Below are positions 1-6,912 of a stretch of 40,466 nucleotides of DNA, in pieces; the stretch's first letter is position 1; each line of letters starts with the position of its first letter. The DNA is from Candidatus Hydrogenedentota bacterium. GTDB taxonomy: Bacteria > Hydrogenedentota > Hydrogenedentia > Hydrogenedentales > SLHB01. The stretch lies in the NCBI GenBank assembly GCA_020849535.1, contig JADLGB010000238.1, forward strand, positions 1-40,466, in the 5' to 3' direction. The notes under the pieces are model-generated. The model was not told where the DNA came from and made no database searches. It saw nothing but the letters and a program-made list of their open reading frames with translations. The translations under genes were made by a program, and so were the position numbers.

Positions 1-2
1 AG

Positions 3-899
3 ATCAGTGATGCCACTCCGCATTTCAAGAGCGCGCATACAGGCCAAGGGCGTGTGGTGGTCGCCAACAACACCTACGATGAAAAGGAGTTTCTCGAGCA
101 GCGCCAGGCGGGACGGCTCGCCGAGTGGGATGGCAGTACTTGGAGCATCGTGGAACGGAATCCCTTCGTGGAGGTCAGCGGCAGCGCGGGCAACGCCACG
201 TACGGTGGAGACGTCGTCTATGCAACCGGGTGGACCAAGTCCAGTGTGGTATTGCGTGTGCTTGTGAACGGGCAATGGCGGCGGTATCTACTGCCCAAGT
301 CCAGCCAGACGTGGGATCACGCATGGAACACCGAATGGATGCGCATCCGTCACGCGCAGACTGAGCGCCTGCTGATGGATGTTCATGGTACATTTTTTGA
401 ACTGCCCCCGTTTGCGTACGGTGGCAACGTCTGGGGGATCCGTCCAATCTGCACCCATCTCCGCGTGATACCGGATTTCTGCTCGTGGCGCGGGTTCCTG
501 GTGCTCGCATCGGATCAAATCGATCACGATCAAGGCCAGCCTCAGTCAGGCCTGTGGTTTGGCGCCATCGATGATTTGTGGAGGATGGGTAAACCAACAG
601 GATGGGGCGGGCCGTGGTGGGACACGCCTGTGGAAGCGGGCGCCGTTTCGGATCCGTACCTCATGACTGGATACGACAAAAAGGTACTCCATCTCACACA
701 TGACTCCAAGAAGTCGGTAGGTTTTGAAGTGGAGGTGGACTTCCTGGGCGACGGCCATTGGGTTCCGTATACGCGCATCGAAGTCGGACCCAGAGACGCC
801 TATTCACACCACGAGTTTCCCGATGGCTATTCCGCGCATTGGGTGCGCATCAAGATCGACACGGCCTGCAAAGCCACTGCATACCTGGTGTACAACTGA
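3..899 (+). CDS. Unrecognised protein, 5' end cut by the window edge
   Basis: The frame is open from the first bases of the window and ends at TGA 897-899, leaving about 298 residues of the C-terminal part. In-frame GTG codons at 54 and 57 exist but have no ribosome binding site, and the coding pattern continues upstream of them, so the real start lies outside. The protein is rich in Trp, Gly and aromatic residues in short alternating stretches (for example WDGSTW, GGPWWDTP, HWVRIKI near the end). That is typical of beta-propeller or beta-sandwich secreted proteins. I see no catalytic motif and do not recognise the family. It converges on the glycosidase gene that ends at 941. Since the neighbours are secreted glycan-active proteins, an extracytoplasmic role is likely, but this is inference only. 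Confidence 0.85.
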   Translation: MSDATPHFKSAHTGQGRVVVANNTYDEKEFLEQRQAGRLAEWDGSTWSIVERNPFVEVSGSAGNATYGGDVVYATGWTKSSVVLRVLVNGQWRRYLLPKSSQTWDHAWNTEWMRIRHAQTERLLMDVHGTFFELPPFAYGGNVWGIRPICTHLRVIPDFCSWRGFLVLASDQIDHDQGQPQSGLWFGAIDDLWRMGKPTGWGGPWWDTPVEAGAVSDPYLMTGYDKKVLHLTHDSKKSVGFEVEVDFLGDGHWVPYTRIEVGPRDAYSHHEFPDGYSAHWVRIKIDTACKATAYLVYN

Positions 900-901
900 C
901 G

Positions 902-937
902 GTGCGCCGCCAGCGCCTGGATAGGCCAGCGCCGCAC
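902..937. terminator. Stem-loop between convergent genes
   Basis: GTGCG at 902-906 pairs with CGCAC at 933-937. An inner arm GCGC-C-TGG pairs with CCAGCGC across the loop ATAGG, with one bulged C. It fills the gap between the stop codons at 899 (+) and 941 (-). There is no T-tract on either side, so it could end transcripts or protect their 3' ends but is not a classical intrinsic terminator. Confidence 0.35.
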
Positions 938-940
938 GGG

Positions 941-2983
941 CTATTTCGTCGAACTCTTCTGCTGCAGTGAATGATACTCTGCGATGATTGCCGGGAAGTC
1001 CCAGCGTGTGGACTGATTGGATCGCGCGACCACCTCGACACCCTTCAATGCTCCGTTCAATGGCCGCGATTCCGGCAGATACAGCACCATGCGCTTGGGC
1101 GGGTTACGCCGCGGAGGATTCAGATTCACGCGCACGCCTTCTGCAGTGCCACGCACATGCAAGGTGACAGGCCCAAAGTGCGTGGGCGCGTTTTCCACGG
1201 CGATTTCATTACCCGGCTCGAGCCACCAGTCGGGAATTGCCTTGAGGATGTGCAATTCATCGCCCTGCTCGTGGAGCAGCATATGCCGCAGCAGGACGGC
1301 GTAATTGGAGGCGCCCGTGACGTGCGGGATCGTATTGCTCCACGCGAAGCGGCGTTGATAGAAAACGCCTTCCGGGAATCCATGCGTGGCCGTGGAGTGC
1401 AGGAGGTACCAATAGAATTCTTCCACCACCTTCTCATGCTCACCACGCACGAGGGACGCCATCGTCGTGTAGGCGGACATGTAAGGGTGAATCGCGTCCT
1501 TGTAGTCGCCCCCGGTCCACTGGATAGTGCCTTCGATGAAGCCGCCAAGGTGTCGCGTGCGGACCTCTTCCATTAGCGCCGTGACACGCGGGTCGTCCGT
1601 GGAAAAGATTGGCGTGGGCCACAGGGTTTCGGTGTTGCCCCAGTGCGTGCCCTCCTTCTCCCAACTGGGCGGGAAGTAGGCCAGGCCTGTTTCTTTCCAC
1701 GCCTTATCGATGGCGCCCCGGTACTCGGCCGCTTCCCGCAGCAGCTTGTCCGCTTCTTCCGTCTTGCCGATCGCGCGTGCGGCGTCGGCCGTGGAGAGGA
1801 TGCCGCGCAGGTTCCAGAAATCATAGCCGGGGATGTGATGGTTTCCATCCCAAAGGAATTCACCATCGGCAGGAGCATTGGGCAAGACGCCCGCGAAAGA
1901 CGAGTCCGCAGGCGCAAGCCGCCGTGCCTGCATGATCCAATCGACTGCCTTCCGCATCTGGGGATACGCGGCTTCTAACCACAGCGTGTCGCCGGTTATC
2001 CGGGCGTATTGCCAGAGTGCCCACAGCGCCTGTCCGTTCGCGTCAAACTGGTTCTTCTGCGATTCAAAACGTCCGTCTTCGCGCTGGTGCGCGAGATAGC
2101 TGGCAATGGCTTTCCGCGCCGCATTCTGCAGTCCGGCCTCCTCAAGTTCCATGATCTGATAGGCGCCATCGCGGATGTAGAACTGGTCATAGAATCCTTC
2201 GCCACCGTGGAGTTCGCCGTGGTCGCTCGCGATGAGCTGGCACACGTGCGCGGCCAAGTAGGCCTGTGTTGCTTTCTCGCACGGCACACGGACGGTGGCC
2301 GCATCCGCCATGACGCTCTTCCAGTACTGCACGGTCCTCTTCAGCCAGACTTCCGGCTTCTCACGTGAGAAATCTGATCCCTCGATCGGTGTCCAAGGCA
2401 GCGCCACAAAGCACTCGGCGGAGCGGCCGGGTTGCAGCGAGAAAGTGAACTCTTGTGGTGCCGTCAGAGCGGGTACGGGATGGCTAGCCTTTTCGTATGG
2501 TCCAGTCTGCTGGATGCGCAGCTTGCCCTCAGAGGCAGTGCTGCCGGTATTGGTGATCCGCGCAGCGATCCAGGTGAGGAAGTTCTCGCCATCCTGTGGC
2601 CAGTCGTAGGCCGTGCGCCAGTCGTCAACGGATGGAAGTGGAGTCGCCCAGAACGTGAAGTCGTAACGTACGGGGCCGTCGTGAGCGCCCAGCAGGACAA
2701 CGGGGAGCCATCCATCCTGCAAGAGTTTCGTCTGTTGCCGGCTCAAGGGCGAGAGGCCGCGGCCAAACAGGATTTCCACACTGGCCTTGGAGGCCTCCTC
2801 CGGGCTGGTACCGGCTTCGGTGCCGATCATCAGCTTGTTATCCGGAGTGATTCGTGTGCCGTGCGCGTAGTCTTTGAGCCCGACGACGCTCCACGAATTC
2901 TCGAAGTAGTCAAAAGGTTCAACACCGGCAGCGCACGTAGCGCAGCAGCAAGATAGAAGCAGAATAGGCCGAAGCTGGCGCAT
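941..2983 (-). CDS. Secreted six-hairpin glycosidase-like protein (680 aa)
   Basis: The start is ATG 2983, with GGAAGGGG about 9 nt upstream; a longer frame back to 3052 adds 23 residues that do not look like a signal. The N-terminus MRQLRPILLLSCC is a short export signal, with several Cys that could also make it a lipoprotein. Residues about 30-220 look like a beta-sandwich. Residues about 230-570 have the helical (alpha/alpha)6 pattern, including YIRDGAYQI with Arg271-Asp272; the RDG turn is common in glucoamylase-type enzymes. FEGTIQW-like and HPYMSAYTTMASL segments belong to later hairpins. The tail from about 590 has the LRHMLLHEQGDELHIL module also seen in the divergent gene at 3186. 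Substrate is unknown; probably hydrolysis of an oligosaccharide outside the cytoplasm. It could also be a lyase of the same fold. Confidence 0.88.
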   Translation of the reverse strand: MRQLRPILLLSCCCATCAAGVEPFDYFENSWSVVGLKDYAHGTRITPDNKLMIGTEAGTSPEEASKASVEILFGRGLSPLSRQQTKLLQDGWLPVVLLGAHDGPVRYDFTFWATPLPSVDDWRTAYDWPQDGENFLTWIAARITNTGSTASEGKLRIQQTGPYEKASHPVPALTAPQEFTFSLQPGRSAECFVALPWTPIEGSDFSREKPEVWLKRTVQYWKSVMADAATVRVPCEKATQAYLAAHVCQLIASDHGELHGGEGFYDQFYIRDGAYQIMELEEAGLQNAARKAIASYLAHQREDGRFESQKNQFDANGQALWALWQYARITGDTLWLEAAYPQMRKAVDWIMQARRLAPADSSFAGVLPNAPADGEFLWDGNHHIPGYDFWNLRGILSTADAARAIGKTEEADKLLREAAEYRGAIDKAWKETGLAYFPPSWEKEGTHWGNTETLWPTPIFSTDDPRVTALMEEVRTRHLGGFIEGTIQWTGGDYKDAIHPYMSAYTTMASLVRGEHEKVVEEFYWYLLHSTATHGFPEGVFYQRRFAWSNTIPHVTGASNYAVLLRHMLLHEQGDELHILKAIPDWWLEPGNEIAVENAPTHFGPVTLHVRGTAEGVRVNLNPPRRNPPKRMVLYLPESRPLNGALKGVEVVARSNQSTRWDFPAIIAEYHSLQQKSSTK

Positions 2984-3185
2984 AAGGCGATCCCCTTCCG
3001 TTTCCGAACCCCGCCGTGACTCCCAGGACAGGATGCTCCCGCCGGCACGCACGGTGCAAGTGAAGCGAGAATGCGTCGAAGGTTGGAATTCGATTGCGGC
3101 CGCGCAGTGAGGTAGTATGGCTTCGCTTTCGGGAACTGGGAAGCTTTACTCCCTATATCTTTGACGGTCATACCAACGGCGGGGA
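2984..3185. promoter_or_regulatory. Divergent promoter region between two glycosidase genes
   Basis: About 200 bp separate the starts of the two divergent six-hairpin genes, so both promoters should lie here. A TATATC box at about 3153-3158 is the best -10 candidate for the plus-strand gene, but no convincing -35 box accompanies it. I could not define a promoter for the minus-strand gene. Confidence 0.3.
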
Positions 3186-6100
3186 ATGGTGATGAAGATG
3201 CTTGGACGCGGCGCGATTGGTCTCCCTCTTGTCCTTATAGTCCTCTCAGTATGTGCGCAATCGAAGGCAAAACCTCTATCCGCTCCATTCGATGTTGCGC
3301 CCTTCGCGTTGCCGAACACGCCGGTCAACGAAGTCTGGTTTGAGGAGCCTCGCGACATTGTGCGCATCGAGGTCGATTTCGACGAGGCTGCGCCGGACGG
3401 CATTGGCGTGTCTTACCGGAGGCACTATTGGCCGGAGACCAAGATCGAGGAACGCGCGCAAGGCGACCCCATGCCGTTTGGATGGATACACCAGGACGAT
3501 CTTTTCAACGGCGATTGGCACGCCGCGACGGTGAATGTGGAACGCCCGCGAAGCAGCGCTGTCGCGATCGCCTTTCAACCGCTCACAACCGAGTTTCCCG
3601 GCGAGACGGGATACGACGTGACCTTTCGGCGCACGGTCGCCGTGCGCGTTGATGTGCCCAATCCCGAGAGCATTCGGGCCATTCGCGTGTACACCGCCTC
3701 GCAGTCCGCATCCACCACGCTGCGCGTGCGCCTTGATGCGGGTGGCAAGACGCCGGCGTCTTTACTGCGACTGAGCGGGTACAACGCGGCAATCGCTCAA
3801 ATCCAAACGGGTGCGGGCACGCGTCTCACAGAGGAAGGCATCCGCCTGGAGCCCGCGGGCCTCGGCACGTTCACGTTTGACGCCCAGCACATGCGTCCCG
3901 CGCACGCCTACTGCTGGGATGACGGACAAATCACGTTTAGCCTGGACAACGACGCCTTCACTATCTCGCTATCGAGTCTTGAAAATGAGGGACCGATCTG
4001 GTCGCCGGAGTTCTCGGCATTTATCACGCGCGCGGACGACCCCACGACATTTGAGCAGTATCTGGAGCAAAACGAGGACAAAAAGACCATCAACGAGCGT
4101 GTATCGGGGCGTGCCGAGCAGAACTATGCGAACGCGTACCGAGGCCAGCCCCGGCCTCACGACGTACCGTATTTCGTGGGTGTCGCGCTCGCGCGGCAGC
4201 GGTTCCGCGTGGAGCCGAACGGCGAAGTGTGGGTGTACCCGCGAAACGTGGATTGGATCCCCGGAAAAGACACCGACCGCACGCACATGGCCGGGATCAC
4301 ACACTTTCGATTCGGTCTGGAAAACTGGATGACGCTCTCCCGCCGCACGGACCCCGAGCCCGCAAACATCATCAATCTGAGTGTTCGGCGCGGGGGACTC
4401 ATCCTGGACCAGAATGTGTTCGCCGTTCCGCTACTGACACCTCTGATGGGCGGCACGTGGGCGAGCGACGATCCCATGGTTGCCATTGCGCGATTTGTGG
4501 TGCGGAACGATGGTGCGGAGGTCACGCGCGCGGAGATCCCGCTGGCCATCGACCAGCACGACAACGAGCATGTGCGCGTCTCCGCGAATCCTCTTCGGGT
4601 TGAGTCGCAGGGGGAGTCCTTGTACCTCGTGTATGGTCCTGAAGGGGAAAGCGCGGACCCGAAGTTCCTGCGTTGCGCGGTCGAGTCAGCCATGGAAGTT
4701 CAGGCCGTATCGGGCGGGGTCACGCTGAGCAAGGAACTCCGACCGGGTGAGGCCTGCGAAGCTGTTGTGAAGATTCCGCATATCGTCCTGGAGTCCGCGG
4801 CAGAACTCAGTGCGTTGTCGTCACTTCAATACACGCAAGCTCACGCAGACTCTACGGCCTATTGGCGGGATATTGGAAAGGCCGCGTCCGTGCTGCGCAC
4901 TCCCGAGCCGCGCCTGAACGCGCTGTATGCGTCGCACTTCTCGCATGTGCAGGTTTCGGACTTTTCAATGCCGGATGACAGTAACGTGATCAACACGTCC
5001 GTGGGCACGTCAGTGTACGGGAACTTCAGTAACGAGTCGTGCATGATCGTCCATGAACTCGACGAGCGCGGCCTTCACGAGCAGGCGCAGCGCAGGCTGG
5101 ATCTGTGGGTGAAGTTCCAAGGCACCAAGCCGCAGCCCGGCAACTTCACCGACTACGACGGCATGTACTTCGGCGCAGGGGGATTCGAGCACGGCAACTA
5201 CAACCAGCATCACGCTTGGGTCTTGTGGGCGATGTGTGAGCACTTGGCCTTCACCGGCGATGCGGAATGGTTCAAGTCCGTCGCGGATTCGGTGATTGCC
5301 GGCGCGGATTGGATCTTCCGGCAGCGCAAGAACACGATGACCGACTTGCCTCATTCGCGGGGATGGGAACGCGGATTTCTGCCGGCAGGCAGCCTTGAGG
5401 ATGTTGAGGATTTCCACTATTGGCTCAGCACGAACGCGCTGATGTGGCGCGGCGCGGACAGTGCCGCTTGGGCGTTGGAGTCAATCGGCCATGCCGAGGC
5501 GCAGCGCGTTCGCGCGGAAGCGGACGCGTATCGGGCCGATCTGATCGCGGGATTCGAGATCATGCGCCAGCACACGCCGCTGGTGCGTTTGCGTGATGGC
5601 CGCTGGATCCCCAATTATCCAAGCCGTCTCTACCATCGCGGGCGCCAAGTGGGTTGGATTCGAGAAACGTTGGAGGGCTCTGTCTACCTGTTGCTGAGCG
5701 GACTGTACGATGCCAAGAGCAAGGAAGGCCAGTGGATACTCGATGACTTCCAGGACAATCGTTACACGAGTCCTCCCTACAGCTATTTCATTCCAGATTT
5801 CGAGAACACCTGGTTCAACCGTGCGGGAATCTCGATGCAGCCCAATCTGCTGGCGGGGCTGCTCCCGCATCTTGACCGAGACGAGCCCGAGATCTACATC
5901 TGGATGTTCTACAACGCGTGGTGCGCGTGCTATCGCGAGGAAGTGAACGCGATGGTGGAGCACCCAATGCCTTGGCTGGGCTTCTCGAATCGCGTCGTAT
6001 TCAAACCGAGCGACGAAGCAAACGCCTGCGCGTGGTTGCGCTACATGCTCGTTTACTCGCGGGGGGACTTGCTGCATTTCGGGCGCGCCGTGCCGCGGGC

Positions 6101-6389
6101 GTGGTTTGCGCAGGACAAGCCCTTCTCGCTGCAAGGTGCGGCGACTCCCTTTGGCAAAGCAGGGATCGAGTATCGCCCCCCGCCGGACGGCAAGGTGATT
6201 TCCGCGGTTGCGTCGCTCAACCTGCGCACGAATCCAGGCCGTATCCTGGTTCGGTTCCGGCATCCCCAATCCGCGCTGCTTCAATCGGTCACGGTGAATA
6301 GTCAGCACCACACGGCATTCGACCCCGAGCGAGGCGATGTGGACATCACGGGACTGAGCGGCGACGTGGCGATCGAGGCGCGTTACTGA
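3186..6389 (+). CDS. Secreted six-hairpin glycosidase-like protein (1067 aa)
   Basis: Three in-frame ATG codons lie close together (3186, 3192, 3198). GGGG at 3181-3184 is too close to the first and well placed for 3192, so 3192 may be the true start. A hydrophobic signal (GLPLVLIVLSVCAQS) ends near residue 27. Residues about 30-560 are beta-rich. Residues about 610-950 form the (alpha/alpha)6 part (VHELDERGLHEQAQRRLDLW, then AWVLWAMCEHLAFTGDAEWF), where acidic residues on the toroid face would be catalytic. The tail carries LRYMLVYSRGDLLHF followed by a PFGKAGIEYR strand, matching the tail of the divergent gene at 941-2983. The two are probably old duplicates with different N-terminal modules. 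Exact CAZy family and substrate cannot be assigned by eye. Confidence 0.88.
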   Translation: MVMKMLGRGAIGLPLVLIVLSVCAQSKAKPLSAPFDVAPFALPNTPVNEVWFEEPRDIVRIEVDFDEAAPDGIGVSYRRHYWPETKIEERAQGDPMPFGWIHQDDLFNGDWHAATVNVERPRSSAVAIAFQPLTTEFPGETGYDVTFRRTVAVRVDVPNPESIRAIRVYTASQSASTTLRVRLDAGGKTPASLLRLSGYNAAIAQIQTGAGTRLTEEGIRLEPAGLGTFTFDAQHMRPAHAYCWDDGQITFSLDNDAFTISLSSLENEGPIWSPEFSAFITRADDPTTFEQYLEQNEDKKTINERVSGRAEQNYANAYRGQPRPHDVPYFVGVALARQRFRVEPNGEVWVYPRNVDWIPGKDTDRTHMAGITHFRFGLENWMTLSRRTDPEPANIINLSVRRGGLILDQNVFAVPLLTPLMGGTWASDDPMVAIARFVVRNDGAEVTRAEIPLAIDQHDNEHVRVSANPLRVESQGESLYLVYGPEGESADPKFLRCAVESAMEVQAVSGGVTLSKELRPGEACEAVVKIPHIVLESAAELSALSSLQYTQAHADSTAYWRDIGKAASVLRTPEPRLNALYASHFSHVQVSDFSMPDDSNVINTSVGTSVYGNFSNESCMIVHELDERGLHEQAQRRLDLWVKFQGTKPQPGNFTDYDGMYFGAGGFEHGNYNQHHAWVLWAMCEHLAFTGDAEWFKSVADSVIAGADWIFRQRKNTMTDLPHSRGWERGFLPAGSLEDVEDFHYWLSTNALMWRGADSAAWALESIGHAEAQRVRAEADAYRADLIAGFEIMRQHTPLVRLRDGRWIPNYPSRLYHRGRQVGWIRETLEGSVYLLLSGLYDAKSKEGQWILDDFQDNRYTSPPYSYFIPDFENTWFNRAGISMQPNLLAGLLPHLDRDEPEIYIWMFYNAWCACYREEVNAMVEHPMPWLGFSNRVVFKPSDEANACAWLRYMLVYSRGDLLHFGRAVPRAWFAQDKPFSLQGAATPFGKAGIEYRPPPDGKVISAVASLNLRTNPGRILVRFRHPQSALLQSVTVNSQHHTAFDPERGDVDITGLSGDVAIEARY

Positions 6390-6912
6390 GTAGGCACATT
6401 CGGACTTGAGAGTGCCGAGTTCTCGGATACTGTCCGGGCTCGGCGAAAAGTCCCGATAGGGACAATAGATAATAGCCCAGCGATTTATCGCTGGGTCTGC
6501 GGGACTCCGACACCTCCCCAGCCCTGTAGAGGGCGAAAGAGATCCTTCCAGGTCCCGTTTCACGTATGTGTCACGCCCTGGTTCTCAAGTGATCCCCACA
6601 GCCCTTTCTTGAACGCCGTCTTGCGAGGATGCTCGCCTGCTCTGTCGTCCCTGACGGGACTCGTCTTGTGGGTGTCGTCCACCCAGCGATAAATCGCTGG
6701 GCTATTATCTTTCGCCCTTACGGGCTGGAACCACCCAAGACGGAGAAGTGGGAGAAAGCGCGAGCTTCCCGGCTACTTGGCGCGGTTGTGCGGCCGTTGA
6801 AGTCGGTACTCTCAAGATCCGGACTATCCCGCATATATCACCGCCCCCCGCGTAGTGGGCGGTGATATATGCTCTCGCAATGGCCCACAGGCTCACTCGT
6901 GAGAAATCTAGA
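6390..6912. repeat. 523-bp convergent intergenic region with nested inverted repeats
   Basis: Outer arms at 6401-6420 and 6801-6821 are inverted copies (CGGA-CTTGAGAGTGCCGAGT against CGGATCTTGAGAGTACCGACT on the other strand) with one gap and two mismatches. Inside are two inverted copies of a two-hairpin unit. Each has a short CCCG..AGGG hairpin, then AGATAATAG, then the palindrome CCCAGCGAT-TT-ATCGCTGGG (6477-6496, and 6682-6701 on the other strand). Half-units with only the short hairpin occur near 6522-6543 (GCCCTGTAGAGGGC then GAAAGAGAT) and 6643-6661 (GTCCCTGACGGGAC). The short ORFs that run through this DNA share a peptide HPAINRWAII or DPAINRWAII because of the repeat, and I do not regard them as genes. 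I recall similar palindromes in other environmental genomes, but cannot check. Confidence 0.7.
6831..6872. terminator. Perfect 16-bp stem-loop between convergent genes
   Basis: GCATATATCACCGCCC (6831-6846) is perfectly complementary to 6857-6872, with a 10-nt loop CCCGCGTAGT. It sits 40 nt past the stop of the minus-strand glycosidase (6913). No T-run follows on either strand, so it is either a factor-dependent or bidirectional terminator, an mRNA-stabilising hairpin, or another repeat of the adjoining cluster. Confidence 0.5.

Noticed and set aside
5481..6563. 360-aa open frame on the minus strand
   Set aside because: It is antisense to the 1067-aa glycosidase and begins inside the hairpin repeat, which gives its first residues DPAINRWAII.
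6629..6865. 78-aa frame with peptide HPAINRWAII
   Set aside because: It is the translation of the intergenic palindrome and recurs in inverted form at 6477-6496. A repeat, not a protein gene.
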